This document shows, piece by piece, positions 28,405 through 37,885 of a stretch of DNA of 64,000 nt. This DNA is from Mycolicibacterium sp. CR10 (GTDB lineage Bacteria > Actinomycetota > Actinomycetes > Mycobacteriales > Mycobacteriaceae). The DNA lies in the NCBI RefSeq assembly GCF_005222675.1, contig NZ_STGE01000002.1, positions 105,915 to 169,914 on the forward strand, given 5' to 3'. The first letter of the stretch is position 1. Every line of letters begins with the position of its first letter. Below the pieces are notes generated by a model that was not told the DNA's origin, did no database searches, and saw nothing but the letters and a program-made list of their open reading frames with translations. The position numbers and the translations under genes are program-made.

Positions 28405-29787
28405 CTACACCGCCGCAGGGACTTTCGCCTGCGCCGGCTCGTCGACGCGTGAGCCGTGATCGCTGTCGAGCATCGTGAGCTCGTCGAACGGATCGTTGCC
28501 CGCCAGAACGTTGTTCACCTTGTCCTTGTCGATGGTCTTGGTCCACGACCCGACCAGCAGGGTGGCCACCGCGTTGCCCGAGAAGTTGGTCAGCGCCCGC
28601 GCTTCGGACATGAACCGGTCGATTCCGACGATCAGGCCGACACCGTCGAGCAGGTCGGGGCGGTGGGCCTGCAGGCCGCCGGCCAGCGTGGCCAGACCTG
28701 CTCCGGTGACTCCCGCCGCACCCTTGGAGGCGACGATCATGAACACCAGCAAGCCGATCTGCTCGCTGAGAGACAGCGGGTCGCCCAAGGCACCGGCGAT
28801 GAACAGCGAGGCCATCGTCAGGTAGATCGCGGTGCCGTCCAGGTTGAAGGAGTAGCCGGTGGGAACCACGACGCCGACGGTCGAGCGGTCGACACCGAGG
28901 TGCTCCATCTTGGCGATCAGCCGCGGCAGCGCCGACTCCGACGACGACGTCGACACGATGAGCAGGTACTCGCGGGCCAGGTAGCGCACCAGCTTGAAGA
29001 TCGACACACCCGAGACCAGCTTGAGCAGGGAGCCCAGCACACCGAACACGAAGATCGTGCAGGTCAGGTAGAAGCCGAGCATCAACGCCATCAGCTGCCC
29101 GACAGCGGCCCACCCGGTCTGGCCGACCACGTTGGCGATGGCGCCGAACGCGCCGATCGGGGCCAGCCACAGGATCATGATGAGCACCTTGAACACCAGT
29201 CGCTGCAGGTGCTCGATCCCCCGCAGGATCGGCTCGCCCGCCGACCCGAGGCCCTGAAGGGCGAAGCCGACCAGCAGAGCGACGAACAGGGCCTGCAGCA
29301 CGCTGCCTTCGGTGAGCGACGAGAACAGCGAGGTGGGGATGATGCCCTGGATGAAGTCCAGCAGGCCGCCGGATTCGTGGGCCTTCTCGGCCAGTTCGGC
29401 ACCCTTGCCCGCCGAGCTTTCCGAGAGGTTCAGCCCGCTACCGGGATGCAGAATGTTGCCGACGACCAGGCCGATCGCCAGCGCGAAGGTGGACATCGCC
29501 AGGAAGTAGACGAAGGCCAGGCCACCGACCTTGCCGACGGTCGCGGCCTTACGGACCGATCCGATGCCCAACACGATCGTGCAGAAGATGACCGGGGCGA
29601 TCATCATCTTGATGAGCGCGACGAACATCGTCCCCAGGACACCGACGCTCTTGCCGACGTCCGGGGCCAGAATGCCGACGCCGACTCCGGCGACGACCGC
29701 GATGATCACCGCGATGTAGAGCCAGTGGGTTCGGTCGCGCCGTTTGGGCGCCTCGGGCGCCGGCGGCTTGTCCATGTTGATCGTCAT
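28405..29787 (-). CDS. dctA: C4-dicarboxylate:proton/sodium symporter DctA
   Basis: A 460-aa DAACS-family transporter importing succinate, fumarate and malate. Visible signatures are the hairpin motif STSSSESALP, PTGYSFNLDGTAIYL (substrate site) and MIVASKGAAGVTGAG, with eight membrane helices starting YIAVIIAVVAGVGVGIL. It is divergent from a two-component system of the CitA/DcuS type, its expected regulator. The 122-bp gap should contain both promoters. A terminator follows. Confidence 0.95.
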   Translation of the reverse strand: MTINMDKPPAPEAPKRRDRTHWLYIAVIIAVVAGVGVGILAPDVGKSVGVLGTMFVALIKMMIAPVIFCTIVLGIGSVRKAATVGKVGGLAFVYFLAMSTFALAIGLVVGNILHPGSGLNLSESSAGKGAELAEKAHESGGLLDFIQGIIPTSLFSSLTEGSVLQALFVALLVGFALQGLGSAGEPILRGIEHLQRLVFKVLIMILWLAPIGAFGAIANVVGQTGWAAVGQLMALMLGFYLTCTIFVFGVLGSLLKLVSGVSIFKLVRYLAREYLLIVSTSSSESALPRLIAKMEHLGVDRSTVGVVVPTGYSFNLDGTAIYLTMASLFIAGALGDPLSLSEQIGLLVFMIVASKGAAGVTGAGLATLAGGLQAHRPDLLDGVGLIVGIDRFMSEARALTNFSGNAVATLLVGSWTKTIDKDKVNNVLAGNDPFDELTMLDSDHGSRVDEPAQAKVPAAV

Positions 29788-29909
29788 CGCTGCTTCCTCT
29801 CAGTCCACTAGGGACTAGCTGAAAATTTGTGGTCTGAAAGGATGGTCGGCGAGGACGTGAGCCAGGTCACGCTTTAGTGCATTACGTTCAACGAAAGGCG
29901 GTTGCCCGA

Positions 29910-31502
29910 ATGCGACGCCCGCGACCGCTGTCGACGCGCACCGCCTGGCCACGGTCGCTGGCAGGTCAGGCGATCGCCCTGCAGATCCTGGTGATCGCGC
30001 TGATCGTCGCGGCCGGCAGCGCGCTGGCGCTGCTCGACGCGCGCCGTGACGGTGACGCCGCGGCCGAAGAGCAGGTCCTGGGAATCGCCACCGCCCTGGC
30101 CGATTCGCCGTCGACTGCCACGGCGATCGAGGCCGGCCGGGCCACCGAGATCCTGCAGCCGGTCACCGAGGCGGTGCGCACCCACACCGACATCGCATTC
30201 ATCACGATCATGGCGCCCGACCGGACCCGGTTCACCCACACTGATCCCTCTCAGATCGGCGGGGCTTATCTCGGGACGATCGAACCCGCGTTGCGCGGGC
30301 AGACGTTCACCGAGGTCTACACCGGCACCCTGGGACCGTCGATCCGCGCGGTAGCCCCGGTGCGTGGGGCCGACGGCCAGATCGTCGGCGTGGTCTCCGC
30401 GGGCATCCTGCAGCAGAGCCTTGCTGACCGATGGCGCGCGCAATGGCCGATCATCGCCGCCGTAAGCCTTGCGGCGCTGGCCGTTTCGATGGCCGGGGTG
30501 TGGGCGATCCGGCGACGGCTACTTCGCCAGACCCGCGGGTTGCGCCCCGACGAACTGCGGGTGATGTACGAACACCACGACGCGATCCTGCATTCGGTGT
30601 CGGAGGGGCTCATCGTGCTCGACCGCAACGGCGTGGCGGTGGTCAACGACGAGGCCCGCCGCCTGCTGGCGCTGCCACCCGGCCGGGTCGACCAGTCCGA
30701 CCTGCCCGAGTTCCTGCACACGCGCAACCCCGGCGCCCGTGACGAAGTACACGTCACCGACGACCGCGTGCTCGTCGTCAACCGCTCCCTCGTCGACCAA
30801 CCCGGCGGCGCCGAATCCGACCGCTCGGAGGTGGTGACGATCCGCGACAGAACCGAATTGCAGGGCGCGCTGGGCGAACTCAACTCGTTGAAGGTCCTGA
30901 CCGATTCGCTGCGGTCGCAGGCTCACGAAGCGGCCAACAAGCTGCACACCATCGTGACGATGGTAGAGATGGGCCGCGCCGCCGAGGCCGTCGAGTTCGC
31001 CACCGCCGAACTCGAACTGTCCCAGAAGCTCGTCGACCGGCTGTCGACCGCCGTGGGCGAACCCGCACTGGTCGCACTGCTACTCGGAAAAACCGCCCAG
31101 GCCGACGAACGCGGCATCGAGCTCACGGTCACCGAGGACACCCACCTGCCAACCGACGGCGAGGACCTGCTGCTGACGGGTCAGGAGATGGTCACCGTGC
31201 TCGGCAACCTGATCGACAATGCGATGGATGCCTGCGATCGCCACGATCCATGGGTCGAGGTCACCGTCACCCAGGATCTCGACGGATTGTTGATCCGGGT
31301 GGCCGACAGCGGCGACGGCATGGACGCCAACACCTTTGAGAAGGCGATGCGACGCGGCTACTCGACGAAATCCGGAACTGACACCGAGCAGCACGGTCTG
31401 GGCCTGGCGCTGGTGGCCCAAGTGGTGAAACGCCATGACGGACTGCTGACCGCGGATGTGACCTACGGTTCGGTCGTGACAGTGACGGTGGCCTGCTCGT
31501 GA
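29910..31502 (+). CDS. Sensor histidine kinase, DcuS/CitA/DctS type
   Basis: A 530-aa membrane kinase: helix 1 (ALQILVIALIVAAGSALALL), periplasmic sCache/PDC domain (about 45-170), helix 2 (IIAAVSLAALAVSMAGVWAI), cytoplasmic PAS (DAILHSVSEGLIVLDRNGVAVVN), SPOB-like dimerisation helix with phospho-acceptor H339 in SQAHEAANKLHTIV, and a HATPase with NLIDNAMDA and HGLGLALV. This subgroup senses C4-dicarboxylates or citrate. ATG 29910 is chosen with AAAGG upstream; GTG 29877 is an alternative. The stop overlaps the regulator start as GTGA. Confidence 0.92.
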   Translation: MRRPRPLSTRTAWPRSLAGQAIALQILVIALIVAAGSALALLDARRDGDAAAEEQVLGIATALADSPSTATAIEAGRATEILQPVTEAVRTHTDIAFITIMAPDRTRFTHTDPSQIGGAYLGTIEPALRGQTFTEVYTGTLGPSIRAVAPVRGADGQIVGVVSAGILQQSLADRWRAQWPIIAAVSLAALAVSMAGVWAIRRRLLRQTRGLRPDELRVMYEHHDAILHSVSEGLIVLDRNGVAVVNDEARRLLALPPGRVDQSDLPEFLHTRNPGARDEVHVTDDRVLVVNRSLVDQPGGAESDRSEVVTIRDRTELQGALGELNSLKVLTDSLRSQAHEAANKLHTIVTMVEMGRAAEAVEFATAELELSQKLVDRLSTAVGEPALVALLLGKTAQADERGIELTVTEDTHLPTDGEDLLLTGQEMVTVLGNLIDNAMDACDRHDPWVEVTVTQDLDGLLIRVADSGDGMDANTFEKAMRRGYSTKSGTDTEQHGLGLALVAQVVKRHDGLLTADVTYGSVVTVTVACS

Positions 31503-32197
31503 TCAATGTTCTGATCGTCGAGGACGAACCCCTGATCGCCGAGGCGCATCAGACCTATCTTGCTCGCATACAGGGCTTTTCGGTAGCGGCGGTCGCCCAC
31601 ACCGCACGCGACGCGATGCGCGCGGCAACCGAAGCGGCGGCCTCCGAGGCGCCTGTCGACCTCGTCCTGCTCGACATCGGCCTCCCCGACGCCAGTGGTA
31701 TCGCGCTGGCTTCCGCGTTGTCCGGGCTGCGGCCCGCCCCTGACATCATCACGATCACCTCCGAGCGCGACCTCGAGATGGTGCGCGCGGCCGTGGGACA
31801 CGGCGCCCTGGCATATCTGCTGAAACCCTTCACCTTCGCCGCGTTCCGGGACCGGCTCCAGCGCTACCAGCGCTACCGCGACGCACTGCCCGCGGGGACC
31901 GATGCCGCCAGCCAGGCCGAGGTCGACCGCGCGCTCGCCGAACTGCGCATCGGCTCGGACCGCTCCGCGACTCCCAAGGGCGCGGCACCCGGTACCAACG
32001 ACGAAATCGCCCGCACGGTGCGCGATTTCAGAGACAACCGGGCCGGCATGACCGCAGACGAGGTGGCCAAGCAGGTCGGGGTGTCCCGGGTGACGGCGTG
32101 GCGCTACCTGGAACGGCTCGCCGACGAGGGCACCGTCAACCGCAACACCGACTACGGCAAGGCGGGCCGACCGAAGACCAGGTACCAGTGGCGCTGA
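31499..32197 (+). CDS. Response regulator, DcuR/CitB type
   Basis: A 232-aa regulator: receiver domain (1-125) with phospho-acceptor D59 in LVLLDIGLPD, conserved acidic pair VEDE and Lys in LLKPF, then a helical linker and a C-terminal HTH (MTADEVAKQVGVSRVTAWRYLERL). It overlaps the kinase gene and most likely activates the divergent dctA in response to C4-dicarboxylates. Confidence 0.92.
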   Translation: MINVLIVEDEPLIAEAHQTYLARIQGFSVAAVAHTARDAMRAATEAAASEAPVDLVLLDIGLPDASGIALASALSGLRPAPDIITITSERDLEMVRAAVGHGALAYLLKPFTFAAFRDRLQRYQRYRDALPAGTDAASQAEVDRALAELRIGSDRSATPKGAAPGTNDEIARTVRDFRDNRAGMTADEVAKQVGVSRVTAWRYLERLADEGTVNRNTDYGKAGRPKTRYQWR

Positions 32198-32212
32198 GGG
32201 AAACCCGTCCGG

Positions 32213-33283
32213 TCAAACCGCGACCGGCTGCAACGACCGCGGCGCGCTCAGAGCGATCGGGTCGGTCGCCAGGAACTGTGAGTAGAGCATCTCCATCGTC
32301 GACTCGACCGAGAACACGTTGACGGTGCCGGAGTAGTCGGCGACATAGAGCTGTGAGCCGTCGATTCCCGGGGCCACGCAGGACGGACGCGCATCGACCG
32401 ACAGCGCATCGATGACCTCGAGGCTCAGCGTGCACAGCACCACCACGCGGTCGTAGTCGACGATATAGGCGCGGGCGTGGTCCGGGCTCATCACCAATTG
32501 GGTGGGAGCTCCGCCGATTTCCACCGTATCGGTCACCTTGTTGGTCGACAGCTCGATCACGTGCACAGCGCCACCGACCGCACGATCTGAGGTCAGCACA
32601 TAGACCGTGCCGTCGATATGAGCGATGTCGCGGATCGGTGAGCCGACGGCCACCACGCGTTGCACCCGCGATGTCTCGGCGTCGACGATGGCCAGCCTGC
32701 TGCCGCCGGCATCGGTGATCGCCGCGAACAACCGCTTGCCGCTCGGATCCACCGTCAGGGCATCGATGGCCGCGGCGGGGCCGTGGCCGATGTCGATGGT
32801 GCCGACGCGCTCGGCAACGACATCGATGACGGCGATGTCGACGCGGTCCCCCAAGGTGCGGCCCGCATAGACACGCTTGCCGTCCGGGCTGACGGCCAAT
32901 GCGGTCACGCCGAATGCCACGGGGAACGTCGCGACGACGGACCTGGTCTCGAGGTCGATCACCGACACCGCGTCGTGGCTTGCCGACGCGGTGGCGACGA
33001 AAGCGCGGTCCCGGGTGGCGATGACCGCGGTGGGCTCGCCCTCGACGGACACGTCGGCGCCGAGTGCCCGGCCGGCGGGATCCAGGATCGAGACGCTGTC
33101 GAAGCCGAAGTTGGCCACCACCACGCCCGCGTCACCCGCGGCGATGTCGCCGATCGGGCCTCGACCGACCGTGATCCGGCGCTCGAGAACGACGTCGTTC
33201 CGCGCGGTGTCCACCAGCGCATCATCAGTCTCACGCGTGTCAGTACTGATCGTGTGCCCCACGGGCATCAAAAAGTTTGCCAT
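32213..33283 (-). CDS. YVTN-type beta-propeller protein
   Basis: A 356-aa protein made of repeated blades: VSVIDLETRSVVATFPVAFGVTALAVSPDGKRVYAG, TVDPSGKRLFAA, VVAVGSPIRDIAHIDGTVYV, HVIELSTNKVTDTVEIGGAP. This is the YncE/lactonase-like seven-blade fold. No signal peptide is seen (MANFLMPVGHTIST), so it is probably cytosolic. GGAGG lies 11 bp upstream. Ligand or partner unknown; it faces the response regulator gene convergently with a 15-bp gap. Confidence 0.82.
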   Translation of the reverse strand: MANFLMPVGHTISTDTRETDDALVDTARNDVVLERRITVGRGPIGDIAAGDAGVVVANFGFDSVSILDPAGRALGADVSVEGEPTAVIATRDRAFVATASASHDAVSVIDLETRSVVATFPVAFGVTALAVSPDGKRVYAGRTLGDRVDIAVIDVVAERVGTIDIGHGPAAAIDALTVDPSGKRLFAAITDAGGSRLAIVDAETSRVQRVVAVGSPIRDIAHIDGTVYVLTSDRAVGGAVHVIELSTNKVTDTVEIGGAPTQLVMSPDHARAYIVDYDRVVVLCTLSLEVIDALSVDARPSCVAPGIDGSQLYVADYSGTVNVFSVESTMEMLYSQFLATDPIALSAPRSLQPVAV

Positions 33284-33745
33284 CTATCGTGATACCTCCG
33301 CCGGTCTGACCTGCACCGGCACTAGATTCGCTGTCGTTACCGCCCGTTCGGGCGCGACCTGAATCGAGTGTAGCGACGGAATTTCGCGAACCATCGCGTC
33401 GAATTCGCCGCGCTTGGCCACGGCGGAAATACCTCTCAGACGACGCTTAGGTAATTCTTCGTTATGGCATTGTTACCTTTTATCAGCAATCGAAAAACCC
33501 CGCGTGAAATGGCCGGACGCGTAATTCCGCAACAGGCGTCGTCGACTGTGATCAAAATCTGCAGATCACGCGTTCTTAGCTTTTGCGCATAAAGTGAGTG
33601 CTAAATCACAAGGCGACACGGCAGCAAACCACCGCACCGACGTGGTCCGATGATGCCTCCGCCCGGCGCGGACGTCGCGAAGACCAGTCCCGCAACGTCA
33701 GATGATTCGCTGAAGCCGCCGCCGTGGACCCGACCGTCGCTGATA
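33284..33745. other. Gene-free AT-richer gap of about 460 bp
   Basis: No convincing coding sequence. The GC content drops in 33420-33610. Two inverted repeats are visible: AGGTAA (33449-33454) with TTACCT (33473-33478), and GTGATC (33548-33553) with GATCAC (33564-33569). The left end holds the leader of the beta-propeller gene. A small RNA or remnant of transferred DNA is possible. Confidence 0.4.
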
Positions 33746-34156
33746 TCAGGCCGGCTCCGCGCCCCGGAGCGACGGAACTCCGCTCGCCAGCGGGATCAGC
33801 CCCTCGGGGTCGCACAGCTTGAGCACGCGGGACACCGCCGGACTGGCCACGACGCACCACGACGCGTCCTCGCGCAGGAGGTGTGCGCTGATCGCGTACA
33901 ACGCTGAGACGCCGTCGAAAGCCAGGAACGGCACTTCGCTGAGGTCGAGGACGACCCCGGAACAGGATTCCGCGGCGTCACGGACGGCGCGCGCGAACCT
34001 CTTGGCGTTGGCCGCGTCCACCTCGCCGGCCACCGAGACCGTGGCCTCCGTGCCGTGGCTGGTGCGTCGCGTCCGGCACGACACCTCCAGCGACGTCGAC
34101 GCGACCAGGAATAGCCGATGGTCGGCCGACTTGCTCCGGATGGACGTGAAACTCAT
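33746..34156 (-). CDS. STAS-domain protein with degenerate phospho-site
   Basis: A 136-aa protein with a STAS fold (EATVSVAGEVDAANAKRFARAVRD, GVVLDLSEVPFLAFDGVSALYAISAHL, ASPAVSRVLKLCDPEGLIPL). The usual phosphorylatable Ser of anti-anti-sigma factors, as in FLGSAG of the neighbour, is replaced (FLAFDG), so it may be constitutively active, a sensor or a decoy. It follows the CsbD-like mini-gene by 24 bp and may be cotranscribed with it. Confidence 0.8.
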   Translation of the reverse strand: MSFTSIRSKSADHRLFLVASTSLEVSCRTRRTSHGTEATVSVAGEVDAANAKRFARAVRDAAESCSGVVLDLSEVPFLAFDGVSALYAISAHLLREDASWCVVASPAVSRVLKLCDPEGLIPLASGVPSLRGAEPA

Positions 34157-34180
34157 CGCCGCGGCAGCACCGTTCGGGTG

Positions 34181-34279
34181 CTACTGGTCGGCTTTCTGGA
34201 TGACCTCTTTGGCCTTACCCGCCACGCCTTCGACGACGCCTTTGGCGGCCCCTTCGGGACCGAAGTTGATATCACCCAT
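34181..34279 (-). CDS. 32-aa CsbD-like mini-protein
   Basis: Translation runs M-G-D-I-N-F-G-P-E-G-A-A-K-G-V-V-E-G-V-A-G-K-A-K-E-V and ends IQKADQ-stop. The GAAKGVVEGVAGKAKE core is the CsbD/microaggregate-binding-protein motif, at half the usual length. The start ATG (34277-34279) has AGAAAGG upstream. CsbD-like proteins are general-stress proteins under alternative sigma factors; a SigF-like promoter lies 50-75 bp upstream. It sits between two STAS genes. Confidence 0.75.
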   Translation of the reverse strand: MGDINFGPEGAAKGVVEGVAGKAKEVIQKADQ

Positions 34280-34328
34280 GACATTCGCCTTTCTGCGCGG
34301 GGCGGCATGGCCGCGTCAGCGAATCGGC

Positions 34329-34354
34329 AGTTCCCGCTGTCCATGCGGTTCAAA
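34329..34354 (-). promoter_or_regulatory. Candidate SigF promoter of the CsbD-like gene
   Basis: On the minus strand GTTT (34351-34354), 16 bp, then GGGAAC (34329-34334) approximates the mycobacterial SigF consensus GTTT-N15-17-GGGTAT/C, with two mismatches in the -10. The STAS neighbours make SigF control plausible. Confidence 0.4.
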
Positions 34355-34365
34355 CATTGACCGAC

Positions 34366-34722
34366 CTAGCTACTCGACGGCGCCTCTTCGGTGACGTTCA
34401 TCAGGGCTACCTCCAGGGTCGAGAACATCTCCACGACGTCCGCGACCCCGGTGATCTTCAGCGGTCGACTGGTAGCGGGGCCGTCGGCGACCACGGCGAA
34501 CCGGGTACCAGGACCGAGATTGTTGCGAGTGACCATCAGAACCTGCATTCCGGCCGAGCCGAGGAAATCGACGTCGGTCATATCGAGGATCAAGCGGGCA
34601 GGATCGCGGTCGAGCGCTGCGTTCATCACCTCTTGGAGATGCGGTGCCGTCAGCATGTCGATGGCGCCGGTAGCTGCGACAACGGTGACGCCGTCGATGT
34701 GATGTTCGAAGAATTGCTGCAC
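34366..34722 (-). CDS. Anti-sigma factor antagonist (STAS), RsfA/RsfB-like
   Basis: A 118-aa SpoIIAA/RsbV-type protein: GVTVVAATGAIDMLTAPHLQEVMNAAL, then LILDMTDVDFLGSAGMQVLM with the expected phospho-Ser in GSAG. In its dephosphorylated form such a protein binds an anti-sigma factor (UsfX/RsbW type) and frees a stress sigma factor such as SigF. Neither the anti-sigma nor the sigma gene is in the window. Confidence 0.88.
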   Translation of the reverse strand: MQQFFEHHIDGVTVVAATGAIDMLTAPHLQEVMNAALDRDPARLILDMTDVDFLGSAGMQVLMVTRNNLGPGTRFAVVADGPATSRPLKITGVADVVEMFSTLEVALMNVTEEAPSSS

Positions 34723-35127
34723 GTCATGGCCTCATTTCACGCGGTGGCGTCCGTAGGCGCTGTCGCGGATCATTTCGTGAGGCTGCAGTCTGAACCCGGC
34801 ACGGTGTCGAAATACGGACGACCCCGTACAGGCTATCGGACCGCAGGCCGGACGCGCACACGCCTGGGCGCGGGTGTCGGCGCGCAACTCCCGGGTCACC
34901 CGCGGCAGCATCATCGCTTCCCTTCCCGGCGAAGGCCTCGACAACGGCGCCGCCGCGAATCTGCCGGGGGGGTGCCGTCGACGCGTACGGCCCGCAGGGC
35001 AACGCCGTTGTCGGCGACTGACCGACGCGACGGCCATCTCACCGATCACCGGCGCGAGTTGTTGGGTGGGCGTTAGCGTGACGTTCGTAAGTTGGTCGTG
35101 TCGAAGCACCTACGCGGGAGGCAAACC
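34723..35127. other. Gene-free gap of about 400 bp
   Basis: No supported gene. Open frames on both strands here are Arg/Pro-rich and lack start signals. The right end contains the promoter and GGGAGG ribosome-binding site (35116-35121) of the ABC transporter gene. The rest may be decayed coding DNA. Confidence 0.4.
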
Positions 35128-36606
35128 ATGCGAGCCGAACGGTCACCCAACGTCGGACCCGGCGCAGTAGACACCCCCCGATGTCGTCTGGCCGTCCTCC
35201 TGACGGCCGTCATGCTCGGCCTCGTCGGCGTCGCCATGCTGTCGCCGGCGACCGCATCGGCGCAGGAACAGACGTACGTCATCGCCACCGACACCACCTT
35301 CGCACCGTTCGAATTCCAGGATGCCCAAGGCAATTTCGTCGGTATCGACATGGACCTCATCAGGGCGATCGCCGAGGATCAGGGCTTCAACGTCGACATC
35401 AAGCCGTTGGGTTTCGACGCGGCACTACAGGCCGTCCAGGCGAACCAGGTCGACGGCGTCATCGCAGGCATGTCGATCACCGACGAACGCAAGCAGGTAT
35501 TCGATTTCTCGGAACCCTATTTCGAGTCCGGCGTGCAGATGGCCGTGCTGGAAGACAACGAGGACGTCAAGTCGTATGAAGACTTGAGAGGCAAGCGGGT
35601 GTCGGTCAAGAACGGCACGCAGGGTTCGGATTTCGCCAACTCGATCAAGGACCAGTACGGCTTTGAAGTGGTCTCGTTCGCCGACTCCTCGACGATGTTC
35701 GACGAGGTCAAGACCGGCAACTCCGCGGCGGTCTTCGAGGACTATCCCGTGCTGCTCTACGGCATCGCGCAGGGAAACGGCTTCAAGACCGTTACGCCCA
35801 AAGAGGATCCGACGGGGTACGGGTTCGCGGTCAACAAGGGCCAGAACCCGGAACTGCTGTCGAAATTCAACGAGGGCCTGAACAACCTGCGCGAGTCGGG
35901 CAAGTACGACGAGATCGTCAACAGCTACCTCGGCGAAGAGGCCTCCACCGCCGATACCTCCTACCTGGGCCTGATCAAGAGCACCTTCCCGATCCTGATG
36001 GAAGGCCTGAGGATGACCGTCATCCTGACGGTCGTGTCGATCGCCATCGCGCTGGTGCTCGGCGTGATCGTCGGGTTGATGCGGGTCTCGCGGGCGATCT
36101 GGCTGCGTGCGATCGGCACCACCTTCGTCGACATCTTCCGCGGCACACCGCTTCTGGTGCAGGCGTTCTTCATCTACTTCGGCGTTCCGTCGGCGCTCGG
36201 ATTCCAGATGTCGGCCCTGACCGCCGGCATCATCACGCTGTCACTCAACGCCGGCGCCTACATGACCGAGATCGTCCGCGGCGGCATCCTCTCGGTGGAC
36301 AAGGGGCAGATGGAGGCCTCCCGCAGCCTCGGTATCGGCTACCTGCCCACGATGCGCAAAGTCATTCTCCCGCAGGCGATCCGTACGATGATTCCGTCAT
36401 ACATCAACCAGTTCGTGATCACGCTGAAGGACACGTCGATCCTGTCGGTGATCGGCATCGCCGAACTGACGCAGACCGGACGGATCATCATCGCCGGCAA
36501 CTTCCAGTCGTTCAAGATGTGGCTGATCATCGGCATCATCTACTTCGTCGTCATCATGGCGCTCACCAAACTCTCTGACCGACTAGAGAAAAGGCTCGTG
36601 AAATGA
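35128..36606 (+). CDS. Amino-acid ABC transporter, substrate-binding protein fused to permease
   Basis: A 492-aa fusion. Signal peptide/anchor ([25 protein letters not shown]), then a solute-binding domain of family 3 (about 45-275: [51 protein letters not shown]) and a His/Glu/Gln-type permease (about 285-490) with the EAA loop [22 protein letters not shown]. Tethering the binding domain to the permease is a known design in some Gln/polar amino-acid systems. ATG 35128 has GGGAGG upstream, and the stop overlaps the ATPase start (ATGA). Confidence 0.93.
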   Translation: MRAERSPNVGPGAVDTPRCRLAVLLTAVMLGLVGVAMLSPATASAQEQTYVIATDTTFAPFEFQDAQGNFVGIDMDLIRAIAEDQGFNVDIKPLGFDAALQAVQANQVDGVIAGMSITDERKQVFDFSEPYFESGVQMAVLEDNEDVKSYEDLRGKRVSVKNGTQGSDFANSIKDQYGFEVVSFADSSTMFDEVKTGNSAAVFEDYPVLLYGIAQGNGFKTVTPKEDPTGYGFAVNKGQNPELLSKFNEGLNNLRESGKYDEIVNSYLGEEASTADTSYLGLIKSTFPILMEGLRMTVILTVVSIAIALVLGVIVGLMRVSRAIWLRAIGTTFVDIFRGTPLLVQAFFIYFGVPSALGFQMSALTAGIITLSLNAGAYMTEIVRGGILSVDKGQMEASRSLGIGYLPTMRKVILPQAIRTMIPSYINQFVITLKDTSILSVIGIAELTQTGRIIIAGNFQSFKMWLIIGIIYFVVIMALTKLSDRLEKRLVK

Positions 36607-37376
36607 CCGATCTCGTTCCCGAGGCCGCCGCCGCCGGCCCGGAGGGCACCGTCAAAATCCGGATCGAGGGCCTCAAGAAATCCTTCGGGGATCTGGTGGT
36701 GCTCAACGGCATCGACACCACCGTGAGCCAGGGCGAAGTCGTCTGCGTCATCGGCCCGTCCGGTTCCGGCAAGTCGACATTCCTGCGCTGCCTGAACAAG
36801 CTGGAGGACATCACCGGCGGCAAGGTCGTGGTCGACGAATACGACCTCACCGACCCGAAGGTGGACCTGGACAAGGTCCGCCAGCACATCGGCATGGTCT
36901 TCCAGCACTTCAACCTCTTCCCGCACATGTCGGTGATCGACAACGTCACCCTGGCTCCGCTGATGACGAAGAAGATGGACAAGGCGGCGGCAGAGAAGAA
37001 GGCGCTCGAACTCCTCAACCAGGTGGGCCTGGCCGAGAAGGCACACGTGAAGCCCGCCACGCTGTCGGGCGGGCAGAAGCAGCGTGTCGCGATCGCGCGG
37101 GCCCTGGCGATGAACCCGTCGATCATGCTCTTCGACGAGGCCACCAGCGCGCTCGACCCGGAAATGGTCGGCGACGTGCTCGAGGTACTGCGCGCCCTGG
37201 CTCGGGGCGGCATGACAATGGTCGTGGTGACCCACGAGATGGGGTTCGCCAGGGAGGTCGCTTCCCGGGTGGTGTTCATGGACGGCGGCAACATCGTCGA
37301 GGACGCACCCCCGGCGGAGCTGTTCGACAATCCCAAGCATCCCCGGCTGCAGGAGTTCCTCTCCAAAGTGCTCTAG
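36603..37376 (+). CDS. glnQ: Polar amino-acid ABC transporter ATPase
   Basis: A 257-aa ATPase: Walker [12 protein letters not shown]-loop FQHFNLFPH, signature [15 protein letters not shown], Walker [15 protein letters not shown] and H-loop VVTHE. It energises the fused binding protein/permease encoded just upstream. Substrate probably glutamine, glutamate or another polar amino acid. Confidence 0.95.
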   Translation: MTDLVPEAAAAGPEGTVKIRIEGLKKSFGDLVVLNGIDTTVSQGEVVCVIGPSGSGKSTFLRCLNKLEDITGGKVVVDEYDLTDPKVDLDKVRQHIGMVFQHFNLFPHMSVIDNVTLAPLMTKKMDKAAAEKKALELLNQVGLAEKAHVKPATLSGGQKQRVAIARALAMNPSIMLFDEATSALDPEMVGDVLEVLRALARGGMTMVVVTHEMGFAREVASRVVFMDGGNIVEDAPPAELFDNPKHPRLQEFLSKVL

Positions 37377-37385
37377 AGGGGGTAA

Positions 37386-37407
37386 GAGTTCGGCCCGGCC
37401 CGGACTC
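37386..37407 (+). terminator. Hairpin after glnQ
   Basis: GAGTTCGG (37386-37393) pairs with CCGGACTC (37400-37407) with one G-U pair, 10 bp after the stop. No U tail. Confidence 0.4.
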
Positions 37408-37530
37408 GCCCCATTTCTCCATGGAATCTCCACACAAGCTCCAAGCGTTGCACTGCCTGGCTCGAGAACATGGTGTCAGTCAAGTTCACCGTGGTCACGG
37501 CAGTGCCACACCAACGCAGGGAGATCCACC

Positions 37531-37836
37531 ATGAAGAAGTTCATCGCCGCCAGCATTCTGCCCATCGGCGCACTGTTGGCCTTCGCCGCACCGGCGCAGG
37601 CCGCCCCGGACCAGTCCGGAGGCGCCGCCGCCACCATCAGCCAGCTCCGGGCCCAGGGCAACGACGTCCGTGTCAGCCGCATCGGCAACGCACCTCTGGA
37701 AGAGTGCTCGGTCATCGGCGTGCGCAGCCAGCCGACGCCCAACCAGCCGTTCGTGATCAACGACGACGACGACATCAACGTGTTCAACGCCCCTGCGACG
37801 CCGAAGATCACCGTCTCCCTGGACTGCTCACGCTGA
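37531..37836 (+). CDS. Small exported protein, paralogue of the 27.9-kb gene
   Basis: 101 aa: Sec signal peptide (KKFIAASILPIGALLAFAAPAQA) then a short mature domain with RIGNAPLEECSVIGVRSQ and the C-terminal KITVSLDCSR. It shares RIG-AP--EC-VIGVR and SLDCSR with the exported protein at 27934-28254. The Asp run (NDDDDINVF) stands where the other has its His/Asp insert. AGGGAG lies upstream of ATG. Function unknown. Confidence 0.8.
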   Translation: MKKFIAASILPIGALLAFAAPAQAAPDQSGGAAATISQLRAQGNDVRVSRIGNAPLEECSVIGVRSQPTPNQPFVINDDDDINVFNAPATPKITVSLDCSR

Positions 37837-37885
37837 CCGATGCCGAGCGGGCGAAGCCACCGCCCGACGTCTAGGTTGGGGAGCC

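Noticed and set aside
28456..29811. A 451-codon plus-strand frame opposite dctA.
   Set aside because: Antisense shadow; dctA has clear transporter signatures on the minus strand.
34732..35109. A 125-codon minus-strand frame upstream of the ABC transporter.
   Set aside because: Arg/Pro/His-rich, no recognisable domain and no SD; treated as non-coding or decayed.
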